Shown piece by piece: positions 1 to 6,125 of a DNA stretch of 6,159 bases (positions are counted from its first letter, which is position 1; every line of letters begins with the position of its first letter). Origin of the DNA: an uncultured Blautia sp. (lineage in GTDB: Bacteria; Bacillota; Clostridia; Lachnospirales; Lachnospiraceae); NCBI GenBank assembly GCA_945872375.1, contig CAMBYR010000135.1, positions 1 to 6,159 on the forward strand. Direction: 5' to 3'. Below the pieces are notes generated by a model. The model did no database searches and had not been told where the DNA came from. It saw nothing but the letters and a program-made list of their open reading frames with translations. The translations under genes were made by a program, and so were the position numbers.

Positions 1-603
1 AAGCGCGGGGATTCCCATCGTTCTAGTCAGGATTGCTGTATGAGAGTTGGAAGATCCATGTTTTGTCACAAATGCCAAAAGCTTCCTTTTATCCATCTGA
101 ACAGTCTCACTGGGGGAAAGATCGTCTGCCGCAATGATGACAGGATCGTCTCCCGGAATATTATTTCCCCTGTTTCCGGACAGAATGGAAAGCACCCGTT
201 CCGTAATGTCCCGGATATCGGCTGAACGTGCTTTAAAATAATCATCTTCCATATTTGCAAACATTTCCGCAAAATTGTCACCGGTGGAAGCCACCGCATA
301 TTCCGCATTCACCTTCTGCATGGATATGATATGATTCACCGATTCATTATAATCATCATCCTCCAGCATCATCCTGTGCACATGGAAAATCTCTGCATTT
401 GCTTCTCCAACCTCCACCAGAGCCTTATCATAAAGTTCCTCAAGTTCTGTCATTGCCTGATCTCTGGCCTTTTCGTATCTTCTGATCTCCTGGTCCGAAT
501 CCTGCACTTTTATTCTGGAAACCCTGTTTTCCTTTTTTGCAAAAAATTGAATTTTTCCAATGGCAATTCCGCCGAAAATCTTTTTCCCGACTTTTTTCTC
601 CAC
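1..603 (-). CDS. ptsI: Phosphoenolpyruvate-protein phosphotransferase (PTS Enzyme I), N-terminal part, cut by window edge
   Basis: Cytoplasmic enzyme that autophosphorylates from PEP and passes the phosphate to HPr, starting the sugar PTS relay. The window shows the first 201 residues of a protein normally near 570, so the PEP-binding barrel lies beyond the left edge. Residues 9-18 (IFGGIAIGKI) match the family start. A helical HPr-binding region spans about residues 35-145, including AEIFHVHRMMLED near 70-82. The phosphohistidine motif SSNSHTAI is at 184-191, with catalytic His188, followed by the family's GIPA. The start is GTG, chosen because AGGAGG sits 7 nt upstream and the homology begins there; an ATG ORF overlapping the same bases is in another frame and does not fit. 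The gene lies 14 nt after the HPr stop, and its ribosome binding site fills that gap, so the two genes are almost certainly co-transcribed and probably translationally coupled. Identity is certain; only its completeness cannot be judged. Confidence 0.96.
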   Translation of the reverse strand, partial: MEKKVGKKIFGGIAIGKIQFFAKKENRVSRIKVQDSDQEIRRYEKARDQAMTELEELYDKALVEVGEANAEIFHVHRMMLEDDDYNESVNHIISMQKVNAEYAVASTGDNFAEMFANMEDDYFKARSADIRDITERVLSILSGNRGNNIPGDDPVIIAADDLSPSETVQMDKRKLLAFVTKHGSSNSHTAILTRTMGIPAL

Positions 604-610
604 AGGTATT

Positions 611-616
611 CCTCCT
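611..616 (-). promoter_or_regulatory. Ribosome binding site of ptsI (AGGAGG)
   Basis: AGGAGG on the minus strand lies 7 nt before the GTG at 603. It begins 1 nt after the HPr stop codon at 618-620. It fixes the non-ATG start of ptsI. Confidence 0.85.
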
Positions 617-617
617 A

Positions 618-875
618 TTACAGATGATTTTTAAAAAAGATTTCCAGATTTTCTGCTGCTGTTTCTTCGTCCTCACCTTCCACAGTTACAGTTACGGTGT
701 CTCCCTTTTTCACTCCAAGTCCCATCAGAGCCATCAGTTTTCCGGCTTCGGCACTTTTCCCTTCTTTTTCAATTCTGACAACAGAACCATATTTTTTTGC
801 TTCTTTAACCAGAAGTCCGGCTGGTCTTGCATGAATTCCAACTTCATCCGTAATCGTATACGTAAATGATTTCAT
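618..875 (-). CDS. ptsH: HPr, phosphocarrier protein of the sugar PTS (Ser46 replaced by Lys)
   Basis: Small cytoplasmic phosphocarrier, 85 residues, the usual HPr size. It takes phosphate from Enzyme I on His15 and gives it to EIIA domains. The active-site motif GIHARPAG is at 13-20 (His15, Arg17). The second helix region EGKSAEAGKLMALMGLG spans 38-54 and keeps the hydrophobic patch (Leu47, Met48, Met51) that contacts partners. Position 46, the serine phosphorylated by HPr kinase in Bacillota, is Lys; the codon is AAA on the minus strand at 740-738. Serine and threonine remain nearby only at 41 and 60. The start was set at the ATG at 875 because AGGAGG is 8 nt upstream and His then falls at 15. 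An in-frame ATG at 899 would add eight unsupported residues and no good ribosome binding site. It is the middle gene of a ptsG-ptsH-ptsI operon, 67 nt after the permease. It could be a non-canonical paralogue if the genome holds another HPr, but the adjacent ptsI argues that it is the main one. Confidence 0.96.
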   Translation of the reverse strand: MKSFTYTITDEVGIHARPAGLLVKEAKKYGSVVRIEKEGKSAEAGKLMALMGLGVKKGDTVTVTVEGEDEETAAENLEIFFKNHL

Positions 876-883
876 TTCACTAT

Positions 884-889
884 CCTCCT
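884..889 (-). promoter_or_regulatory. Ribosome binding site of ptsH (AGGAGG)
   Basis: AGGAGG on the minus strand, 8 nt before the ATG at 875. It decides between that start and the in-frame ATG at 899. The rest of the 67-nt gap to the permease stop is AT-rich, with no convincing terminator or promoter, which fits read-through from ptsG. Confidence 0.85.
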
Positions 890-942
890 GAATAATCATC
901 TATGATCAGTAAATCATCATCTCTATTATGCGCAGTTCCTGT

Positions 943-3051
943 TTATTTTAATACAAGGATATCCTGTCCCGGATCCACATTGCCTTCGGAAACAGTTTCC
1001 ATTTCTTTAAAATCATCTGTATTGCAGACAATCATAGGCGTGGTACAGAGATATCCTTCCGCCCGAATGGCGTCCGGATCAAAGTTTGCCAGAAGTTCCC
1101 CTTTTTTCACACGCTGTTCAGGCAAAACAAGGGTCTCAAAATATTTTCCTCCGAGCTTCACCGTATCGATTCCAATGTGAAGCAAAAGCTCTGCCCCATC
1201 ATCGGCAGTCATTCCTATTGCGTGTTTTGTGTCAAAAATGGTTTCGATCACACCATCTGCAGGTGCATACAGGCTTCCCTCTGACGGTTCAATGGCAATT
1301 CCTTTTCCAAGAGCCTCTGATGCAAACGCATCATCCTTCACTTCTTTTAACGGAATCACCCTTCCCTTCATATACGCACCAAGTGTCAGGCTTTTTTCAT
1401 TCATTTCACCAGCCTGCACCTGCCCGACATATTCCTCCAGATTCGATTTCACTATGGTTACGGAAGGTCCGTAGATCACCTGTACACCGGAGCCTTTGAC
1501 CACCACACCTGATGCTCCGGATGCTTTCAGAAGGGCTTCATCCACTTTTTGACTGTCCGCCAGAGTAAGACGAAGTCTTGTGGCACAGCAGTCAATATCA
1601 ATCAGATTTTCAATGCCCCCGATCCCCTTTAAAATAGCAGCAGACCTTTCATCGGATTTTGCGCCTGAAGATTGTCCGCCGGCCATTCCCACTCCTGTTT
1701 TCTTTCGGTATTCCTCTTTTGAAATCAGATGGGCACTCTCACCTTCCGCCTCCCGTCCAGGCGTTTTTAAATCCCATCTCAGAATAAAGAAACGGAATAG
1801 AACAAAATACAGAAGAAAATAGACGATCAGGACAGGGATCAGCATGATCCAGTTGGATTTTGACTGTCCGGGAAGAATCCCATACAGAACCAGATCGATC
1901 AGACCATCTGAAAATGTGGTACCCACGCAGATCTTCAATATATGGCAGGTCATGAAGGACAGTCCTGCAAGAACAACGTGTACCGCAAAAAGTGACGGTG
2001 CCAGAAACAGGAAAGTAAATTCTATGGGTTCTGTAATCCCCGTCAGAAACGAGGTCAGTCCCACAGAAAATAATAACGAGCCCACCTCCTTTTTCTTTTC
2101 CGACTTTGACGTCACGTACATGGCCAGGGCAGCTCCGGGAAGGCCTCCCATCATAAACGGGTATTTTCCTGTCAGGAAGCGGCAGGCATCAACGGAAAAT
2201 CGGACTGTATCAGGAGAAGCCAGTTCTGCAAAGAAAATATTCTGTGCCCCCATCACTGTCACACCATCGATCAGTGCCGTTCCGCCCACGCCTGTCTGCC
2301 AGAAGGGCATATAAAAAATATGGTGCAGGCCAAACGGGATCAGCGCTCTTTCCAGACACCCATAAATGAATGTTCCTGCATACCCGGACGCCTGTACGAG
2401 GGAACCGAGCGAATAAATCCCATTCTGAATGACAGGCCAGATCACATAAAGAACAGCTCCTGTAAGGATGGCACATGCCATACTTAAAATGGGAACAAAC
2501 CGCGTGCCGGCAAAAAAGGACAGTGCCGACGGAAGCTGAAGTTTATAAAATCGATTGCAGAGCACAGCCGCCAGAAGTCCGGCTATAATACCGCCAAACA
2601 CGCCCATCTGCAGTGTTTTCATTCCCAGAATCTCTGCAATGGCACCTTCTTTTACCGTTTCAGATACGACACCATCCACGATCGAACCGTTCAGAACCAG
2701 CAGGGAATGAATGGTCATCAGCATCACAATGTAAAAAATTCCTGCAGACATGACAGCCACACCTTTTTCACGTTTGCTCATGCCAAGCGCAATCGCCAGC
2801 GCAAAGATCAAAGGCAGATTCCCGAAAATTGCATTTCCCGTATCTGCAAAGATTCTCATAAGCCCGAAGAGCACCGTTCCGGGATGAAGAATTCCGGATA
2901 ATCCGTATGCTTCGATGGTGGTGGCATTGGTAAAGGAACTTCCAACCCCCAGTAAAAGTCCTGCAAAAGGAAGTACTGCGATCGGCAAGAATAAGGATTT
3001 TCCAATCTGCTGTGCAGCAGCAAAAAACTGTCCGCTTTTCTTCTCTTTCAT
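943..3051 (-). CDS. ptsG: Glucose-family PTS permease, fused EIIC-EIIB-EIIA
   Basis: Membrane sugar transporter of 702 residues that imports and phosphorylates its sugar. EIIC covers about residues 8-430, with roughly ten hydrophobic segments. It carries FGLHHIFYMPFW (Gly241, His243, His244), TGKYPFMMGGLPGAALAMY, GITEPIEF (Glu341) and the closing LKTPGRE around Pro431. A polar linker of about 35 residues follows. EIIB (about 470-545) has DCCATRLRL with phosphoacceptor Cys489 and a GVVVKGSGVQVIYG segment. EIIA (about 575-700) has TKHAIG (His610) and LLHIGIDTV (His625, phosphoacceptor), 15 residues apart as in EIIA-Glc. The C-B-A order and sequence resemble B. subtilis PtsG; MalX is also close in EIIC but lacks EIIA. 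Glucose is the likeliest substrate, though N-acetylglucosamine or another glucoside cannot be excluded. The start at 3051 has AAAGGAG 7 nt upstream; an in-frame ATG at 3078 would add nine residues over that site. It is the first gene of the ptsGHI operon. Confidence 0.94.
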   Translation of the reverse strand: MKEKKSGQFFAAAQQIGKSLFLPIAVLPFAGLLLGVGSSFTNATTIEAYGLSGILHPGTVLFGLMRIFADTGNAIFGNLPLIFALAIALGMSKREKGVAVMSAGIFYIVMLMTIHSLLVLNGSIVDGVVSETVKEGAIAEILGMKTLQMGVFGGIIAGLLAAVLCNRFYKLQLPSALSFFAGTRFVPILSMACAILTGAVLYVIWPVIQNGIYSLGSLVQASGYAGTFIYGCLERALIPFGLHHIFYMPFWQTGVGGTALIDGVTVMGAQNIFFAELASPDTVRFSVDACRFLTGKYPFMMGGLPGAALAMYVTSKSEKKKEVGSLLFSVGLTSFLTGITEPIEFTFLFLAPSLFAVHVVLAGLSFMTCHILKICVGTTFSDGLIDLVLYGILPGQSKSNWIMLIPVLIVYFLLYFVLFRFFILRWDLKTPGREAEGESAHLISKEEYRKKTGVGMAGGQSSGAKSDERSAAILKGIGGIENLIDIDCCATRLRLTLADSQKVDEALLKASGASGVVVKGSGVQVIYGPSVTIVKSNLEEYVGQVQAGEMNEKSLTLGAYMKGRVIPLKEVKDDAFASEALGKGIAIEPSEGSLYAPADGVIETIFDTKHAIGMTADDGAELLLHIGIDTVKLGGKYFETLVLPEQRVKKGELLANFDPDAIRAEGYLCTTPMIVCNTDDFKEMETVSEGNVDPGQDILVLK

Positions 3052-3058
3052 TGTTTCG

Positions 3059-3065
3059 CTCCTTT
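3059..3065 (-). promoter_or_regulatory. Ribosome binding site of ptsG (AAAGGAG)
   Basis: AAAGGAG on the minus strand, 7 nt before the ATG at 3051. It supports that start over the in-frame ATG at 3078. Confidence 0.8.
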
Positions 3066-3156
3066 CAGACGGAATCAAATTTCTTCTTTTTATACTTCCT
3101 AAAACAATAAAGAATTATCCAACAATTCCGAACTTTTCTTTCTGCAGATCTGTTTA

Positions 3157-3185
3157 TTGACCATCCAATTTTGCTGTGATATAGT
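3157..3185 (+). promoter_or_regulatory. Sigma-A type promoter with extended -10, upstream of the MATE gene
   Basis: TTGACC at 3157-3162 (-35), a 17-nt spacer, and TATAGT at 3180-3185 (-10). The spacer ends in TGA, giving the TGn extension of the -10. Each hexamer matches consensus at five of six positions. Transcription would start near 3191-3193, leaving a leader of about 30 nt before the TTG start at 3221. Confidence 0.75.
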
Positions 3186-3206
3186 TTGAAATAGATAATG
3201 AACAAC

Positions 3207-3212
3207 GAGGGG
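3207..3212 (+). promoter_or_regulatory. Ribosome binding site of the MATE gene (GAGGGG)
   Basis: GAGGGG ends 8 nt before the TTG at 3221, a normal spacing. A second GAGG at 3215-3218 is only 2 nt away, too close to act. The ATG at 3213 is not the gene's start: it opens a three-codon frame ending in TGA at 3222-3224, overlapping the TTG. Confidence 0.6.
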
Positions 3213-3220
3213 ATGAGGAA

Positions 3221-4582
3221 TTGAAAAAAAGAAAATATGAAATTGACATGTGCAGCGGATCCATTATGGATAAGCTGATTTCTTTTGCGCTGCCGCTGAT
3301 GATTTCCAGCATTCTGCAGCTTATGTTCAATGCCGTGGATATTATTGTAGTGGGACGTTTCAGCGGAAGCCAGGCTCTTGCTGCCGTGGGCTCCACAACA
3401 GCACTGATTAATGTATTTACCAATCTGTTTATCGGAATTTCTCTGGGCACGAATGTGCTCGCTGCCCGTTTTTTTGCCGCGGGAAAGGCAAAGGAAATGT
3501 CGGAAACCGTACATACCTCTGTTTTGCTTGCCATCATCAGCGGAGTGATCATGGCATGTGCCGGTGTTCTTTTTTCAAAAACAGCACTGACATTCATGGG
3601 GACCCCTTCTGACGTAATCGGTCAGTCGTCTCTTTATATGAGAATCTATTTTCTGGGTATGCCCTTTTTTATGCTTTATAATTATGGCGCAGCCATTCTT
3701 CGTGCCATCGGAGATACCAAACGGCCCTTGATCTTCCTGATCTTTTCCGGTCTGATCAACGCGGGTATGAACATGATCCTTGTCATTCTTTTTCACCTTG
3801 GAGTAGCAGGTGTTGCCATCGCAACCATCTTTTCCCAGATGATCTCCTGTGTTCTGGTTCTCCGGTGTCTCTGGATGGCAGAGGGAAGCTATCAGCTCCG
3901 CTTTTCCAGACTGGCGATCAGAAAATATTATCTGAAACAGATTTTTCAGGTGGGAATCCCTGCAGGCATTCAGAGTACCGTCATTAATTTTTCCAATGTC
4001 CTGCTTCAGTCCTCTGTGAATTCCTTTGGATCGGTTGCCATGGCAGGCTATACGGCCGCAAACAATATCTTCGGCTTTTTATATGCCGCCGTCAATTCTG
4101 TCACACAGGCATGTATGAGTTTTACCAGCCAGAATTACGGAGCCGGAAAATACAAACGAATGGACCGTGTTCTGATTAACTGCATCATCCTGACTGTCAG
4201 CGTCTCTCTGGTACTTGGGGGAGGTGCCTTCCTGTTCGGTTCTGAAATCCTGAAAATATATACCGAAAATGAAGAGGTTATCCAGTGCGGCGTGGAAATT
4301 CTTTCCTATACAACAGTCACCTATTTTCTATGTGGTCTGATGGATCTGTTCCCGGGCCCCATGCGGGGAGTGGGCTATTCCGCCGTGCCCATGCTTCTCT
4401 CGGTGATCGGAACGGTAGGCAGCAGGGTTCTCTGGATCTTCTGTATTTTTCCGCACCACAGAACACTTTCGTTTTTGTTTCTTTCCTATCCGCTTTCCTG
4501 GATATTTACGATCATTCTTCAGGTGATCTGCTTTTATTTTGTCAGAAAAAGAGTATATGGAAAACGGGTTCCCGCCATATAA
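3221..4582 (+). CDS. MATE-family multidrug/metabolite efflux transporter
   Basis: Inner-membrane antiporter of the MATE family (MatE domain twice), expected to export cationic drugs or metabolites in exchange for H+ or Na+. It is complete at 453 residues, the usual family length, with about twelve hydrophobic segments in two related halves. Half one runs about 15-210 and includes the LPLMISSILQLMFNAVDIIVVGRF start and the loop AARFFAAGKAKEM (81-93). Half two runs about 240-440 and holds the matching loop SQNYGAGKYKRM (303-314) and MRGVGYS (381-387). YGAAILRAIGDTKRP at 155-169 is another family signature. The start is TTG at 3221, supported by GAGGGG 8 nt upstream and by the N-terminus KKRKYEIDMCSG, which resembles clostridial relatives. 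The next in-frame ATG, at 3248, would remove the conserved N-terminus. The gene has its own promoter and terminator, runs opposite to both neighbours, and is probably monocistronic. The substrate cannot be told from sequence; no regulator gene is adjacent. Confidence 0.92.
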   Translation: MKKRKYEIDMCSGSIMDKLISFALPLMISSILQLMFNAVDIIVVGRFSGSQALAAVGSTTALINVFTNLFIGISLGTNVLAARFFAAGKAKEMSETVHTSVLLAIISGVIMACAGVLFSKTALTFMGTPSDVIGQSSLYMRIYFLGMPFFMLYNYGAAILRAIGDTKRPLIFLIFSGLINAGMNMILVILFHLGVAGVAIATIFSQMISCVLVLRCLWMAEGSYQLRFSRLAIRKYYLKQIFQVGIPAGIQSTVINFSNVLLQSSVNSFGSVAMAGYTAANNIFGFLYAAVNSVTQACMSFTSQNYGAGKYKRMDRVLINCIILTVSVSLVLGGGAFLFGSEILKIYTENEEVIQCGVEILSYTTVTYFLCGLMDLFPGPMRGVGYSAVPMLLSVIGTVGSRVLWIFCIFPHHRTLSFLFLSYPLSWIFTIILQVICFYFVRKRVYGKRVPAI

Positions 4583-4613
4583 AAAGGAGGCAGATCAGAT
4601 CTGTCCCCTTTTT
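4581..4613. terminator. Bidirectional intrinsic terminator between convergent MATE and glpK genes
   Basis: Near-perfect hairpin: left arm 4581-4595, 3-nt loop 4596-4598, right arm 4599-4613. Of 15 positions, one is an A-C mismatch (4588/4606) and one a G-T wobble (4590/4604). On the plus strand it is followed by T-rich DNA (TTTTTTCTTCTC). On the minus strand the arm ends in TTTTT then ATAT. It overlaps the last two bases of the MATE stop codon and lies 8 nt beyond the glpK stop, so it can serve both genes. Confidence 0.85.
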
Positions 4614-4621
4614 TCTTCTCT

Positions 4622-6112
4622 TTATTTTGCCCATCCATAAGAGCAGTTCACGGCTTTTTCCCAGCCTCTGATACGCCTCTGCCGCTCCTCTTCGAAAATA
4701 TCCGGTTCAAAAATCCGGTCAATTTCCCAGTTCTTCCGAATCTCTTCCATATCTGACCAGTATCCTGCAGCCAGGCCTGCAAGATAAGCGGCCCCCATGG
4801 CAGTGGTCTCCACGCAGTGAGGCCTGTGAACCGGTACATTGCTGATGTCCGACTGTATCTGCATCAGAAGGTTGTTGGCACTGGCTCCTCCATCTACCTT
4901 CAATGCGCTTAAATTCATTCCGGAATCTTCCTTCATCACCTGAAGCACATCATTCATCTGGTAGCAGATCGCATCCAGTGTTGCGCGGATGATATGGTAT
5001 TTGTTTACTCCGCGGGTCAGTCCGGTAATTGTTCCTCTTGCATACTGATCCCAGTGGGGTGCTCCGAGCCCCGTAAAGGCAGGTACCACATAGCATCCTC
5101 CGGAATCCTTTACTTTCATTGCCATGTATTCAGAATCCATCGCCGAATCAATCATACGCATTTCATCACGAAGCCACTGGATGGCTGCTCCCGCCACAAA
5201 TACAGAGCCTTCCAGAGCATAATTCACTTTTCCATTCAGTCCCCAGGCAATGGTGGTTACCAGGCCGTTTTTTGACGAAACCGGTGTTTCCCCTGTATTC
5301 ATCAGCAGAAAACCACCCGTTCCATATGTACATTTTGCTGCGCCGGCCTCAAAGCATGCCTGGCCGAAAAGCGCTGCCTGCTGATCTCCGGCTGCTCCCC
5401 CGATCAGGATCGGTCCTCCAAAAAACTGGGGATCACATTCTCCGTAAATACAGCTCGAGGGTTTTACCTCCGGCAGCATACTCCCGGGAATGTTCAGCTC
5501 CTGAAGAATTTCGCGGTCCCACTGAAGGGTATGGATATTAAACAGCATGGTACGGGAAGCGTTGGAATAATCTGTCACATGCACCCTGCCTCTTGTCAGT
5601 TTCCAGATCAGCCACGTTTCTACTGTTCCAAACAGAAGCTCTCCCTGCTCTGCAAGTTCTCTGGCCCCTTCCACATGATCCAGGATCCATTTGATTTTTG
5701 TTGCTGAAAAATAGGCATCTATGACCAGGCCGGTTTTCTTACGGAAGGTTTCCGTCAGCCCCTTATCCTTCAGCGAATCACAATATTCGGAAGTACGGCG
5801 GCACTGCCATACAATGGCACGATAAACCGGAACGCCTGTCTTTTTATTCCATACAATCGCTGTCTCCCTCTGATTGGTAATTCCAATGGCAGCTATATCA
5901 GAAGCTGATGCATGAATATTTTCCATGGCCTTCTGCGCCACCTCAAGCTGTGTAGACCAGATTTCCTCCGGATCATGCTCCACCCATCCCGGCTTCGGAA
6001 AATGCTGGGTAAACTCTTTTTGGGCAACGCTGCACATTTCTCCCTTTTCATTAAATAAAATACACCTGTTGCTGGTGGTCCCTGCATCCAGTGCCATGAT
6101 ATATTTTGCCAT
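4622..6112 (-). CDS. glpK: Glycerol kinase (HPr-phosphorylation His replaced by Gln)
   Basis: Cytoplasmic FGGY-family kinase that converts glycerol and ATP to sn-glycerol 3-phosphate. It is complete at 496 residues (E. coli 502). The N-terminal nucleotide-binding motif DAGTTSNR is at 9-16. Glycerol-site residues are visible: Arg82 and Glu83 in TNQRET, Trp102 in IVWQCRR, and Tyr134 in IDAYFSATK. The catalytic Asp243 sits in AAGDQQAALFG, followed by TYGTGGFLLMNTG and the C-terminal VDGGASANN and TTAMGAAYLAG motifs. The regulatory loop reads DPQFFGGPILIGG (227-239). Bacillota enzymes have His, phosphorylated by HPr, where this has Gln229; the Arg of the E. coli fructose-bisphosphate site aligns with Pro234. 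Start ATG has AAGGAGG 7 nt upstream. It converges on the MATE gene and shares its terminator. No glycerol facilitator or G3P dehydrogenase is in view, but more glp genes could lie past the right edge. Identity is certain; loss of regulation is inferred. Confidence 0.97.
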   Translation of the reverse strand: MAKYIMALDAGTTSNRCILFNEKGEMCSVAQKEFTQHFPKPGWVEHDPEEIWSTQLEVAQKAMENIHASASDIAAIGITNQRETAIVWNKKTGVPVYRAIVWQCRRTSEYCDSLKDKGLTETFRKKTGLVIDAYFSATKIKWILDHVEGARELAEQGELLFGTVETWLIWKLTRGRVHVTDYSNASRTMLFNIHTLQWDREILQELNIPGSMLPEVKPSSCIYGECDPQFFGGPILIGGAAGDQQAALFGQACFEAGAAKCTYGTGGFLLMNTGETPVSSKNGLVTTIAWGLNGKVNYALEGSVFVAGAAIQWLRDEMRMIDSAMDSEYMAMKVKDSGGCYVVPAFTGLGAPHWDQYARGTITGLTRGVNKYHIIRATLDAICYQMNDVLQVMKEDSGMNLSALKVDGGASANNLLMQIQSDISNVPVHRPHCVETTAMGAAYLAGLAAGYWSDMEEIRKNWEIDRIFEPDIFEEERQRRIRGWEKAVNCSYGWAK

Positions 6113-6119
6113 TCTTCTG

Positions 6120-6125
6120 CCTCCT
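6120..6125 (-). promoter_or_regulatory. Ribosome binding site of glpK (AGGAGG)
   Basis: AGGAGG on the minus strand, 7 nt before the ATG at 6112. The remaining bases up to 6159 show no clear promoter. One minus-strand frame stays open from the edge to a TAA at 6130-6128, so an upstream gene could end there, but nine codons are too few to say. Confidence 0.8.

Larger units (their letters stand above)
3052..3220. promoter_or_regulatory. Divergent intergenic region between ptsG and the MATE gene
   Basis: AT-rich 169-bp region separating divergent genes. The plus side has a clear promoter, listed separately. For ptsG on the minus side I see only weak -10 candidates: TATAAA at 3094-3089 and GATAAT at 3119-3114. 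Neither has a good -35 element at a normal distance. A small dyad GAATT-N7-AATTC lies at 3112-3128 and overlaps this area; it could be an operator or chance. No antiterminator-binding RAT element, leader terminator or CcpA-type cre box is recognisable, unlike the GlcT-controlled leader of B. subtilis ptsG. Confidence 0.6.

Noticed and set aside
440..676. ATG-started minus-strand frame of 78 codons across the ptsI start
   Set aside because: It lies in another frame from Enzyme I, which has clear homology, a good ribosome binding site and a GTG start. The 78-codon frame shows no recognisable protein and is a shadow.
1844..2314. Plus-strand frame of 156 codons inside the permease gene
   Set aside because: It is antisense to the conserved EIIC domain and its translation resembles no known protein; an open frame of this length opposite a long gene is expected by chance.
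3110..3135. Possible RAT-like element in the ptsG leader (GGAATTGTTGG on the minus strand)
   Set aside because: It shares only a few bases with the GGATTGTTACTG half of RAT elements, and the second half (GCAGGCAAAACC-like) is absent, as is an overlapping terminator.
3154..3597. Minus-strand frames of about 147-149 codons opposite the start of the MATE gene
   Set aside because: They lie antisense to strongly conserved MATE sequence, have low-complexity translations and lack a recognisable ribosome binding site or family.
4583..4590. AAGGAGG after the MATE stop, looking like a ribosome binding site for another gene
   Set aside because: No start codon with a usable frame follows at normal spacing, and the bases form the left arm of the terminator hairpin.
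5531..5533. His194 of glycerol kinase (NIHTLQWD) as the HPr phosphorylation site
   Set aside because: This His is also present in E. coli GlpK, which is not controlled this way, and it lies too far from the catalytic Asp. The true site is 14 residues before the Asp, where this protein has Gln229.
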